From positions 1-64,000 of the forward strand of contig NZ_JAAVVC010000015.1 in NCBI RefSeq assembly GCF_018449725.1: 64,000 nucleotides of DNA, in the 5' to 3' direction. Position numbers and translations under genes: made by a program. Below are positions 44,221-52,630 of the stretch, one piece after another; within the stretch, counting starts at the first letter, position 1; every line of letters begins with the position of its first letter. The stretch comes from Pseudomonas sp. dw_612 (lineage in GTDB: Bacteria; Pseudomonadota; Gammaproteobacteria; Pseudomonadales; Pseudomonadaceae). The notes under the pieces were generated by a model. It had not been told where the DNA came from, searched no databases, and saw nothing but the letters and a program-made list of their open reading frames with translations.

Positions 44221-45333
44221 CTACTCGGTCTGCGGAAGCAGTTGCACCCCCAGGTACAAAGCAAGCATCCCATCCAACCGCAACGGATCGACCCCGCTCA
44301 ACTCGGCAATCCGCTCCATGCGATAGCGCAAGCTGTTGCGATGAATACCCAGCGCATCGGCGCACGCCTGGCTCTGCCCGTCGTGATCGCACCAACAACG
44401 CAGGGTCGCGAGCAGTTGGCCGTTGCTGTCCTTGGCGATGACTTTGCGCAACGGCTTGAGCAGTTCGTCCAGGGCATCGTCGTTGCGGTGCCGCCAAAGC
44501 ATCACCGGCAGACGATAACGGTTCAGGGTCAGCAACCGCGAGCGTGGCAATACATCGCGCCCATAGGCCAGCAAATCGGCGACCCGGCGATAGCAGCGGC
44601 GCAAACCCGGCAGTCCATCGGCCTGCCCGCCGACGGCGATGCGCAGGATGTTCCAGCCCAGGCCATCGAGTTTTTCCAGCAGTCGTTCATGTTCGATCGC
44701 CTGGCTCGCCGGTCGGCACCACAGCAGCGACGACTTGGCGGAGCTCACGCACCAACTGTCGGGGTAACGACTGATCAACCAGGAACTGAGGGCTTCGACA
44801 GTCTGCCCCGGCCCGTGCTCCAGCCCCAACTCGAACAGATACGGCACCCGCGTCAATTGCGGCTTGAGCCCCAGTTGTTGCGCCTCGTCCACCAATCGCG
44901 GCGAATCCCCGGCGTCGGTCAGCAGCAACGCCAGCAAATCATCGCAACGCTGGCGCCGCCATTGCTGTTCGGCCTGCTGATTGCGCTGGCCTACCAACAT
45001 CTCGGCAGTCATGCGCACCAGTTCGGCGTAGGTGCGCAGTTGCTCCGGCTCGCCGGTGATGCCAAGCACGCCGATCAATCGTTGATCGAGCAACAGCGGC
45101 AGGTTGATCCCCGGCTGCACGCCTTTGAGATGAATCGCGGTTTGCGCATCGATTTCCACCACCCGCCCGTTGGCCAACACCAGTTGCGCGCCTTCGTGGC
45201 GGGTGTTGATCCGCTCCGGCTCGCCGCTGCCGAGGATCAGACCCTGACTGTCCATGACGTTGACGTTGTACGGCAGGATGGCCATGGCCCGGTCGACGAT
45301 GTCCTGGGCCAGGTCGTGATCGAGTTCAAACAT
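44221..45333 (-). CDS. cdaR: CdaR-family sugar diacid regulator
   Basis: A 370-residue regulator. The N-terminal sugar-diacid-recognition domain reads FELDHDLAQDIVDRAMAILP with NVNVMDSQGLILGSGEPERI. The C-terminal PucR-type HTH is QACADALGIHRNSLRYRMER. In E. coli CdaR activates glucarate, galactarate and glycerate genes. It is divergent from an ACS transporter and upstream of a glycerate kinase. The start MFELDHDL matches the family; the upstream extension is discarded. Confidence 0.92.
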   Translation of the reverse strand: MFELDHDLAQDIVDRAMAILPYNVNVMDSQGLILGSGEPERINTRHEGAQLVLANGRVVEIDAQTAIHLKGVQPGINLPLLLDQRLIGVLGITGEPEQLRTYAELVRMTAEMLVGQRNQQAEQQWRRQRCDDLLALLLTDAGDSPRLVDEAQQLGLKPQLTRVPYLFELGLEHGPGQTVEALSSWLISRYPDSWCVSSAKSSLLWCRPASQAIEHERLLEKLDGLGWNILRIAVGGQADGLPGLRRCYRRVADLLAYGRDVLPRSRLLTLNRYRLPVMLWRHRNDDALDELLKPLRKVIAKDSNGQLLATLRCWCDHDGQSQACADALGIHRNSLRYRMERIAELSGVDPLRLDGMLALYLGVQLLPQTE

Positions 45334-45504
45334 GCGGGCGGATCCTTGAAAACGGGGTGGGACGGGTTGTTCACCCGCACAGGCCTTGGTGGCAAACCCT
45401 GTGCTCAGGCACAAAGACAATCACCCAAGGGGTGGCCGAGACTCACAGGGCGATCAACGTTACCCTTTGCATCGCAAAAAATCATAATAAAGAGAGAGCC
45501 CGCC

Positions 45505-46815
45505 ATGTCACAGAGCGCAGCCGCTACCCAGACCATCGTTGACGAAAAAAACGCCGTTTATAAACGCATCACCCTGCGTTTGATCCCCTTCATTTTCATC
45601 TGCTACCTGTTCAACTACCTCGACCGTGTGAACGTTGGCTTCGCCAAGTTGCAGATGCTCGACGCGCTGAAATTCAGCGAAACCGTATACGGCCTCGGGG
45701 CCGGGATCTTCTTTATCGGCTACGTGCTGTGCGGCGTGCCGAGCAACCTGGCATTAACCAAGTTTGGCCCACGGCGCTGGATCGCGTTGATGATGATCGT
45801 CTGGGGTTCGCTCTCGACGGGCCTGCTGTTCGTCACCACCCCGACCGAGTTCTACACCTTGCGTCTGTTCACCGGCGCGGCCGAAGCCGGGTTCTTCCCG
45901 GGCGTGGTGCTCTATCTCTCGCAGTGGTTCCCGACCTTCCGTCGTGGCCGCATCATGGCGCTGTTCATGTCGGCGATCCCGGTGTCCGGCCTGCTCGGCA
46001 GCCCGTTCTCCGGCTGGATTCTTAACCACTTCGGCGCCGGGCAAGCGGGTTTGGCCGGCTGGCAGTGGATGTTTTTGCTGCAAGGGATCCCGACGGTGAT
46101 TCTCGGTGCCCTCGCCTACTTCTTGCTCAGCGACAGTTATGCCAATGCCAAGTGGCTGACGCCGTTCGAGCGCTCGGTGCTGGAAGCCGATCACGCAGAA
46201 GATTTGGCCAACAAGCCGAAAACCACCACTGACTCGCTGGCTGCGGTGTTCAAGAACCCGGCGATCTGGGCGTTTGGGCTGATCTACTTCTGCATCCAGA
46301 GCGGCGTTTACGCGATCAACTTCTGGTTGCCGTCGATCATCAAGAACCTGGGCTTCAGCGATAACCTGGTGATTGGCTGGTTGAGTGCGATTCCGTACCT
46401 GCTGGCTGCGGTGTTTATGTTGCTGGTCGGTCGCTCGGCGGACTTGCGCAAGGAGCGCCGCTGGCATTTGGTAGTGCCGATGCTGATGGGCGCGGTGGGT
46501 TTGCTGATTGCCGTGAACTTCGCCACCACGCCGGCGATTGCGATTCTCGGCCTGACCATCGCCACCATGGGTGCCCTCACCGGCCTGCCGATGTTCTGGC
46601 CGGTGCCGACCGCCCTGCTGAGCGCGGGTGCGGCGGCGGGTGGTCTGGCGCTGATCAACTCCATGGGGCAGATGGCCGGCTTCTTGAGCCCGTACCTGGT
46701 CGGTTGGGTCAAGGACAGCACCGGGTCGACCGATGCGGCGTTGTATCTGTTGGCGGGTGTGATTGTGTGCGGGAGTGTGTTGGCGTTGCGGATGACGCGT
46801 ACGTTGCGCGCCTGA
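45505..46815 (+). CDS. ACS-family MFS transporter (glycerate/glucarate type)
   Basis: A 436-residue transporter with twelve membrane segments. ACS hallmarks include ICYLFNYLDRVNVGFAKLQM and FFIGYVLCGVPSNLALTKFG. MSQSAAATQT after GAGAGAG is the start; the open frame upstream is antisense to cdaR. Divergence from cdaR and the nearby glycerate kinase suggest uptake of glycerate, glucarate, galactarate or a related acid. Which one cannot be told. Confidence 0.9.
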   Translation: MSQSAAATQTIVDEKNAVYKRITLRLIPFIFICYLFNYLDRVNVGFAKLQMLDALKFSETVYGLGAGIFFIGYVLCGVPSNLALTKFGPRRWIALMMIVWGSLSTGLLFVTTPTEFYTLRLFTGAAEAGFFPGVVLYLSQWFPTFRRGRIMALFMSAIPVSGLLGSPFSGWILNHFGAGQAGLAGWQWMFLLQGIPTVILGALAYFLLSDSYANAKWLTPFERSVLEADHAEDLANKPKTTTDSLAAVFKNPAIWAFGLIYFCIQSGVYAINFWLPSIIKNLGFSDNLVIGWLSAIPYLLAAVFMLLVGRSADLRKERRWHLVVPMLMGAVGLLIAVNFATTPAIAILGLTIATMGALTGLPMFWPVPTALLSAGAAAGGLALINSMGQMAGFLSPYLVGWVKDSTGSTDAALYLLAGVIVCGSVLALRMTRTLRA

Positions 46816-46831
46816 TATCCGCCGTAGGCCC

Positions 46832-46923
46832 CTGTGGGAGCGGGCTTGCTCGCGAAAGCGGTGTGTCAGGCAATAAAGATGTCGCCTGACACTCCCTCTT
46901 CGCGAGCAAGCCCGCTCCCACAT
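46832..46923. repeat. REP inverted pair (type A)
   Basis: Inverted REP units about 40 bases apart following the transporter gene; the connecting loop (GGTGTGTCAGGCAATAAAGA) is shared with other pairs in the window. Confidence 0.9.
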
Positions 46924-47013
46924 TTGATCCGCTGTGTTCGATAAATCAGATTGATCCGTGGGGTAGTTCTGGTATTTGATTGACGCCCTCCCCACCGGCA
47001 AAAGGATTTCGTC

Positions 47014-48027
47014 ATGAGCTACCGCACATTGGGTCATTCGGGTCTGCAGGTGTCTACCCTGACCCTGGGCACCATGATGTTCGGCGAACAGACCAGCACC
47101 GAAGATTCCCTGCGGATCATCGACAAGGCTTGGGACCAGGGCATCAATTTCATCGACACCGCCGACGTTTACACCGGCGGCCGTTCCGAAGAGATCGTCG
47201 GTGAAGCCGTCGCCGGCAACCGCCACGAATGGGTACTCGCCACCAAAGTCGGCTTCGGCCCGGTGGACGGCATACCGAACCGCAGCGGCCTGAGCCGCAA
47301 GCACCTGTTCAATGGCATCGACGCCAGCCTGACGCGGCTCGGCACCGATTATGTCGACATCTATTACCTGCACCGCGAAGACCACAACACGCCGTTGGAG
47401 GTCACCATTTCGGCCATTGGCGACCTGATTCGCCAGGGCAAGATCCGTTATTGGGGCCTGTCCAACTACCGTGGCTGGCGCATCGCCGAAGTCATTCGTG
47501 TGGCCGACAAGCTCGGGGTCGACCGGCCAGTGATCAGTCAGCCGCTGTACAACATCGTCAACCGCCAGGCCGAAACCGAACAAATCACCGCCGCCCACGC
47601 GTATGGATTGGGTGTCGTGCCCTACAGCCCGTTGGCTCGCGGCGTGCTCAGCGGCAAATACGCACCGGACGTGACGCCAGACGCCAACAGCCGCGCCGGG
47701 CGTCAGGACAAGCGCATCCTCGAAACCGAATGGCGCGTCGAGTCGTTGCGCATTGCCCAGCAGATCCAGGAATACACCCAGGGCCGTGGCGTGGGCATCG
47801 TTGAATTCGCCATTGCCTGGGTGATCAACAACAGCGCCGTGACTTCGGCGATCGTCGGGCCGCGCACTGAAGAACAGTGGGATGCCTACACCAAGGCGCA
47901 GGCGGTGAAGATCACGGCGGAAGATGAAGCGTTTATCGATTCGCTGGTGACACCGGGGCATTCCTCGACACCGGGGTTCAATGACGTGAGCCATTTTGTG
48001 TCAGGCCGTAAACCCCGTAATACCTGA
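47014..48027 (+). CDS. aldo/keto reductase
   Basis: A 337-residue NADPH-dependent oxidoreductase of the AKR (YajO/Tas-like) group. Visible are MSYRTLGHSGLQVSTLTLGT, the catalytic Asp and Tyr in FIDTADVYTGGRSEEIVG, the lysine in VLATKVGFGP, the histidine in YYLHREDHNTPLE, and the C-terminal cofactor-binding AIVGPRTEEQW. The substrate is unknown. It is flanked by REP pairs on both sides. Confidence 0.92.
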   Translation: MSYRTLGHSGLQVSTLTLGTMMFGEQTSTEDSLRIIDKAWDQGINFIDTADVYTGGRSEEIVGEAVAGNRHEWVLATKVGFGPVDGIPNRSGLSRKHLFNGIDASLTRLGTDYVDIYYLHREDHNTPLEVTISAIGDLIRQGKIRYWGLSNYRGWRIAEVIRVADKLGVDRPVISQPLYNIVNRQAETEQITAAHAYGLGVVPYSPLARGVLSGKYAPDVTPDANSRAGRQDKRILETEWRVESLRIAQQIQEYTQGRGVGIVEFAIAWVINNSAVTSAIVGPRTEEQWDAYTKAQAVKITAEDEAFIDSLVTPGHSSTPGFNDVSHFVSGRKPRNT

Positions 48028-48041
48028 AAAACACAGTCCCC

Positions 48042-48268
48042 CTGTGGGAGCGGGCTTGCTCGCGAAAGCGGTGTGTCAGGCAATGTAAATGTTGACTGAC
48101 ACGGCCCCTTCGCGAGCAAGCCCGCTCCCACAGGGTTTTGTGTTGTCTGCAAATCTTGTAGATAACCCCGGATCAACTGTGGGAGCGAGCCTACTCGCGA
48201 AAGCGGTCTACCCTTCAGCATTAATGTTGGCTGAAAGTCCGTCTTCGCGAGCAGGCTCGCTCCCACAT
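48042..48268. repeat. two REP inverted pairs (type A)
   Basis: REP units at about 48042-48066, 48108-48132, 48179-48205 and 48243-48268. They account for most of the 331-base gap before the RarD-like gene; the last 90 bases hold its promoter and ribosome site, with nothing else evident. Confidence 0.9.
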
Positions 48269-48358
48269 TCGGCTGGTGTTGATTGATCGGTCAATATTCA
48301 TCTTGAAAACCACGTATCCTCTGCGCCCCCGTTTCACGTTCAACTCCGCGAGGACAGT

Positions 48359-49240
48359 TTGTCTAAAGGTATCGCTCTATCGGTCACAGCCTCGGTGCTG
48401 TTCGCCGTCATGTATTACTACACCTCACTGCTCACGCCCTTGAGCGGTGTAGAAATCTTCGGCTGGCGGATGCTGCTGACCGTGCCCTGCATGACGGTGT
48501 TCATGCTGGTGTCCGGCGAATGGCGGCGCGCGATCGAGATCGTCAAACGCCTGGGCGGCAAGCCGAAGTTGTTCGCTGGCCTGATCGTGTCGGCGGCGCT
48601 GTTGGGCGTGCAACTCTGGCTGTTCATGTGGGCGCCGCTCAACGGCTACAGCCTCGACGTCTCGCTGGGTTACTTCCTGTTGCCGCTGGCGATGGTGCTG
48701 ACCGGGCGGATTGCCTATGGCGAACGCTTGTCCTACCTGCAAAAAGTCGCCGTATTTTTCGCCTCGCTCGGCGTGCTCAACGAGCTGTATCAGGTCGGCG
48801 GTTTTTCCTGGGCGACCTTACTGGTGGTGGTCGGTTACCCCCTGTACTTCGTGTTGCGCAAATGGCTGGCGACCGACAACCTCGGCGGCTTGTGGCTGGA
48901 CATGAGCCTGATGCTGCCAGTGGCGTTCTGGTTTGTCTGGGGCGGTGAGCAAGGTTTCGGCGTGTTCGATCAATATCCGTGGCTGTCGCTGCTGATCCCT
49001 GTACTCGGGTTGATCAGTGCGTCTGCGCTGGTGGTCTACATCATTGCCAGCCGCTTGCTGCCGTTCAGCCTGTTCGGGCTGTTGAGCTACGTTGAGCCGG
49101 TGTTGTTGCTGGGCGTGGCGTTGCTGCTGGGCGAGAGCATCAAGCCTGGGGAGTGGCTGACCTATATTCCGATCTGGTTGGCGGTGGTGGTGCTGGTGTT
49201 TGAAGGGTTCAAGCACATGATGCGTAGTCGCCGGCCTTAA
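48359..49240 (+). CDS. rarD: RarD-like EamA-family permease
   Basis: A 293-residue membrane protein with ten hydrophobic segments. The N-terminus MSKGIALSVTASVLFAVMYY and motifs EIFGWRMLLTVPCM and LQLWLFMWAPLNG-like (QLWLFMWAPLNGYSLDVSLG) match RarD transporters. The start is a TTG with GAGGA nine bases upstream; no ATG or GTG fits the family N-terminus. The substrate of RarD is not established. Confidence 0.87.
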   Translation: MSKGIALSVTASVLFAVMYYYTSLLTPLSGVEIFGWRMLLTVPCMTVFMLVSGEWRRAIEIVKRLGGKPKLFAGLIVSAALLGVQLWLFMWAPLNGYSLDVSLGYFLLPLAMVLTGRIAYGERLSYLQKVAVFFASLGVLNELYQVGGFSWATLLVVVGYPLYFVLRKWLATDNLGGLWLDMSLMLPVAFWFVWGGEQGFGVFDQYPWLSLLIPVLGLISASALVVYIIASRLLPFSLFGLLSYVEPVLLLGVALLLGESIKPGEWLTYIPIWLAVVVLVFEGFKHMMRSRRP

Positions 49241-49258
49241 CGACGGCGCAAAACAAAT

Positions 49259-49348
49259 GTGGGAGCGGGCTTGCTCGCGAATGCGGTGTGTCAGTCGACA
49301 TTAATGTCGTCTGACACACCGCATTCGCGAGCAAGCCCGCTCCCACAG
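49259..49348. repeat. REP inverted pair (type A)
   Basis: Inverted REP units with an additional inner dyad (GTGTGTCAG...CTGACACAC), between convergent rarD and hpd. Confidence 0.9.
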
Positions 49349-49366
49349 TTTTACAGCGGTGACGGT

Positions 49367-50443
49367 TTAGTCCGTGGACAGCACGCCCCGACGCACCTGA
49401 TCCCGCTCAATCGATTCGAACAATGCCTTGAAGTTGCCTTCACCGAACCCATCATCGCCTTTGCGCTGGATGAATTCGAAGAACACCGGCCCCATCAGGG
49501 TTTCCGAGAAGATCTGCAGCAACAGGCGGCGGTCACCGGACTCGGACGAACCGTCCAGCAGAATCCCGCGCGATTGCAGTTGATCAACCGGCTCGCCGTG
49601 GTTCGGCAAACGGCCTTCGAGCATTTCGTAATAGGTTTCCGGCGGCGCGGTCATGAAGCGCATGCCTATTTTCTTCAGGCGATCCCAGGTGTCGATCAGG
49701 TTGTCGCTGAGGAACGCGACGTGCTGGATGCCTTCGCCATTGAACTGCATCAGGAACTCTTCGATCTGCCCGGCGCCCTTGGACGATTCTTCGTTCAACG
49801 GGATGCGGATCATGCCATCCGGCGCGGTCATGGCCTTGGAGGTCAGGCCGGTGTATTCGCCCTTGATGTCGAAGTAACGGATTTCGCGGAAGTTGAACAG
49901 CTTCTCGTAGAAGTTGGCCCAGTAGGCCATGCGCCCGCGATACACGTTGTGGGTCAGGTGATCGATGATCTTCAGGCCCGCCCCTTCCGGGTTGCGGTCC
50001 ACGCCTTCGATAAACACGAAGTCGATGTCGTAGATCGAGCTGCCTTCACCGAAACGGTCGATCAGGTACAGTGGCGCGCCGCCGATGCCTTTGATCGCCG
50101 GAAGGTGCAGCTCCATCGGACCGGTTTCGATGTGAATCGGCTGGGCGCCGAGTTCGAGGGCTCGCTTGTAGGCCTGTTGCGAATCCTTGACGCGGAACGC
50201 CATGCCGCACACCGACGGACCGTGCTCGGCCGCGAAGTACGACGCGACGCTGTTCGGTTCGTTGTTGAGGATCAGGTTGATCTGGCCCTGGCGATACAGG
50301 TGCACGTCTTTGGAACGGTGGGTCGCGACCTTGGTGAAGCCCATGATCTCGAAGATCGGCTCCAGGGTGTTGGGGGTCGGCGATGCGAACTCAATGAATT
50401 CAAAGCCCATCAGGCCCATTGGGTTTTCGTATAAATCTGCCAT
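49367..50443 (-). CDS. hpd: 4-hydroxyphenylpyruvate dioxygenase
   Basis: A 358-residue non-heme iron enzyme that turns 4-hydroxyphenylpyruvate into homogentisate in tyrosine breakdown. The length equals that of the P. fluorescens enzyme. The three iron ligands expected at His161, His240 and Glu322 are visible in IDHLTHNVYRGRM, GEGIQHVAFLS and VFFEFIQRKGDDG. The start MADLYENPMGLMGFEF is used; the longer frame is not supported. Upstream are a TTGCTAGCAA palindrome and a repeated AATTAACGG. Confidence 0.96.
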   Translation of the reverse strand: MADLYENPMGLMGFEFIEFASPTPNTLEPIFEIMGFTKVATHRSKDVHLYRQGQINLILNNEPNSVASYFAAEHGPSVCGMAFRVKDSQQAYKRALELGAQPIHIETGPMELHLPAIKGIGGAPLYLIDRFGEGSSIYDIDFVFIEGVDRNPEGAGLKIIDHLTHNVYRGRMAYWANFYEKLFNFREIRYFDIKGEYTGLTSKAMTAPDGMIRIPLNEESSKGAGQIEEFLMQFNGEGIQHVAFLSDNLIDTWDRLKKIGMRFMTAPPETYYEMLEGRLPNHGEPVDQLQSRGILLDGSSESGDRRLLLQIFSETLMGPVFFEFIQRKGDDGFGEGNFKALFESIERDQVRRGVLSTD

Positions 50444-50708
50444 GGTTGGCGCCTCATCATCTGCATTTGAAATTAACGGCTGAATTAACGGATCGTTAGT
50501 TGCTAGCAATGCTGAGACTGGCGGGTGGCGCGCAGGAGATGCCCCGAACGCTGCGGGCGAGGAAGTCACCGTAGATCAATTGAAACCCAAAACTCTTCAT
50601 TGTCGACCCAAGGCTCTTGCGGGCGAGGCTTCTGCTGCCAGAAGACGTTTATTATTGTATGCGTAACCCGATTCTACACAGCGTAAAACGGTTTGTCCGC
50701 CTTCTGTA

Positions 50709-51653
50709 TCAAATCCCCTTTTTCGTGGCCGGCGCAAGCGGTTTGTTGCACAGGTAAATCCCCGCCAGAATCAGCCCGCCGCCCAAGTACATGGCCGGTG
50801 TCAGTTGCTCGCCCAACAGCAGTGCCCCGAGGATCACGGCGGTCAGCGGATTCAAGGCAATGAACACGCCGGAGCGGGTCGCGCCAATTTTGCGGATACC
50901 GTCGTAATAGCCGATGTAGGCCAGCGCCGAGCCGAGTACGCCGAGGTACATCAGGCTCAGCCATTGTTGCGGCCCCAGGCTGAGCAGCGCATCGACACTC
51001 AATTCGCCGCGCACCGCACTGGCCGCCCAGAGCATCGCCGTGCCCAGCAGAATCGAATACGTCACCGTTTGCACCGGCCCCAGCGTCTGATTCAGCGCTT
51101 TGGAAAACAGCGAGTAAACGCCCCAACTCAACACGCAGCCGAAAATCAGCAGATCGCCCATCCACGCATCGGCGTTGGCTGCGAGCAATTGCGGGTTACG
51201 GCTGACGATCACCATTCCCGCCCCAGCGATGCAGATCGCGATCCCCGCCACTTTCGCCCGGCTCAAGCGCTCCTTGAACAGCAGCCACGATGCCAGGCCA
51301 ATCACCGCCGGGTTCAACGCCACAATCAATGACGCCCGGGACGCATTGATGTAATGCAGCCCATAAAAGAAGCACAGGTTGTAGAAGAAAATCCCGAAGA
51401 ACCCCAGCAGCGCCAGTTGCAGCCATTGCCCCAGGCTCGGACGCACCAGCGGCACGCGGGCCAGCAGCACAAACAGCAGCAACGCCACGCTGGCGAGCAA
51501 GAAACGCAGGCTCGCGGCAAACAACGGGCTCAGGCTGTCGGCCAAAAACCGCCCGGCCACGAAAGTCCCGCCCCATATCATCGTTACCGCCGCCAGCTTC
51601 ACGTAAACCGGGACGTCCGACGGTTTTGCCAGGCTTTGTTCATAGCTATTCAT
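50709..51653 (-). CDS. EamA-family (DMT) exporter
   Basis: A 314-residue permease with ten hydrophobic segments in two EamA halves (VTMIWGGTFVAGRFLAD at the start of the first; LLIFGCVLSWGVYSLFSKAL at the start of the second). Such proteins export amino acids or related metabolites. It is divergent from a LysR regulator with 69 bases between, which is likely its controller. Confidence 0.9.
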   Translation of the reverse strand: MNSYEQSLAKPSDVPVYVKLAAVTMIWGGTFVAGRFLADSLSPLFAASLRFLLASVALLLFVLLARVPLVRPSLGQWLQLALLGFFGIFFYNLCFFYGLHYINASRASLIVALNPAVIGLASWLLFKERLSRAKVAGIAICIAGAGMVIVSRNPQLLAANADAWMGDLLIFGCVLSWGVYSLFSKALNQTLGPVQTVTYSILLGTAMLWAASAVRGELSVDALLSLGPQQWLSLMYLGVLGSALAYIGYYDGIRKIGATRSGVFIALNPLTAVILGALLLGEQLTPAMYLGGGLILAGIYLCNKPLAPATKKGI

Positions 51654-51722
51654 AAGTCACCAGAAGTACGGATGACGTATCATCTGGCTAATGCTTGATC
51701 ATCGTAAAATGAGCAAATACTC

Positions 51723-52595
51723 ATGACTCTGACCCAACTGGAAATCTTCTCGCTGGTGGCCGAACTGCGCGGCTTCACGGCGGCCGCCAATCGCCTGGGC
51801 ATTTCGCAATCGGCGGTTTCCCATGCGCTCAAGTCGCTGGAACAGGAACTGGGCGTCGAGCTGCTGCGCCGGCATCAGTCCCAGGTCGAACTCAGCGATA
51901 TCGGTCAGCAACTATTACTGCGCGCCCGGGCGATGCTCGGATTGGCTAACACCTTGCGCCAGGAAGCCGCCGATGCCCGCGGGATGAAACGCGGCACGCT
52001 GCGCATCGGTTCGTTCGGCCCAACCTCATCGATCAAGTTGCTGCCGATGATCCTGCAGCAATACCGCGCGGCGCATCCCGGCATCGAAGTGCATATCGAC
52101 GAAGGCCCGGACCGCCAGGTGATTCAATGGCTGGAAGAGCGGCGCATCGATGTGGGTTTTGTGGTGCTGCCCGAAGATCGTTTCGACACGTTTGCGCTGA
52201 TGGAGGATCAGATGGTGGCGTTGCTGCCCACCGATCATCCGCTGACGGCCCGCGATGACGTGAGTTTGCAGGACTTGTGTCATGACCCTTTCGTGCTGAC
52301 CGAGGCCGGTTCTTCGGAACTGGTTTCCCGGCTGTTCAACGCCGCGAGGCTGACGCCGAACATTCGCTATCGCTGCTCGCAACTGCTCAGCACCCTGGAC
52401 ACCGTGGGTCGCGGCGATGCCCTGACGGTGGTTGCCGAAAGCTCATTGCCCCAAGACAACGACCGCCGCTATGTGAAAAGACCGCTATCGCCACCGGTCA
52501 AACGTCAGGTCGGGTTGGCCGTGCTGGATCAACGCCAGTCATCCCCGGCGACGCTGGCCTTTATCGAACTGGCTTCAAAACTAAGCGATCGCTGA
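51723..52595 (+). CDS. LysR-family transcriptional regulator
   Basis: A 290-residue LysR regulator. The N-terminal winged HTH is TLTQLEIFSLVAELRGFTAA through ANRLGISQSAVSHALKSLEQ, and the C-terminal effector domain starts near GTLRIGSFGPTSSIKLLPMI. It is divergent from an EamA exporter and probably controls it; the ligand is unknown. Confidence 0.92.
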   Translation: MTLTQLEIFSLVAELRGFTAAANRLGISQSAVSHALKSLEQELGVELLRRHQSQVELSDIGQQLLLRARAMLGLANTLRQEAADARGMKRGTLRIGSFGPTSSIKLLPMILQQYRAAHPGIEVHIDEGPDRQVIQWLEERRIDVGFVVLPEDRFDTFALMEDQMVALLPTDHPLTARDDVSLQDLCHDPFVLTEAGSSELVSRLFNAARLTPNIRYRCSQLLSTLDTVGRGDALTVVAESSLPQDNDRRYVKRPLSPPVKRQVGLAVLDQRQSSPATLAFIELASKLSDR

Positions 52596-52630
52596 GCGGC
52601 ATAAGCACGAACAGCCATCTATCATGGCCA

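Noticed and set aside
45390..45405. sigma-54-like sequence TGGCAAACCCTGTGCT before the MFS transporter
   Set aside because: It keeps GG-N10-GC but has poor flanking match, and CdaR-type systems are not known to use sigma-54.
43894..45504. N-terminal extension of the MFS transporter by over 500 residues
   Set aside because: The extension is antisense to cdaR and crosses a REP pair; the family N-terminus begins at 45505.
45754..47994. 746-residue minus-strand open frame
   Set aside because: It is antisense to the MFS transporter and aldo/keto reductase genes and crosses a REP pair. The composition (Q, R, H, A rich, no motifs) is typical of an antisense shadow.
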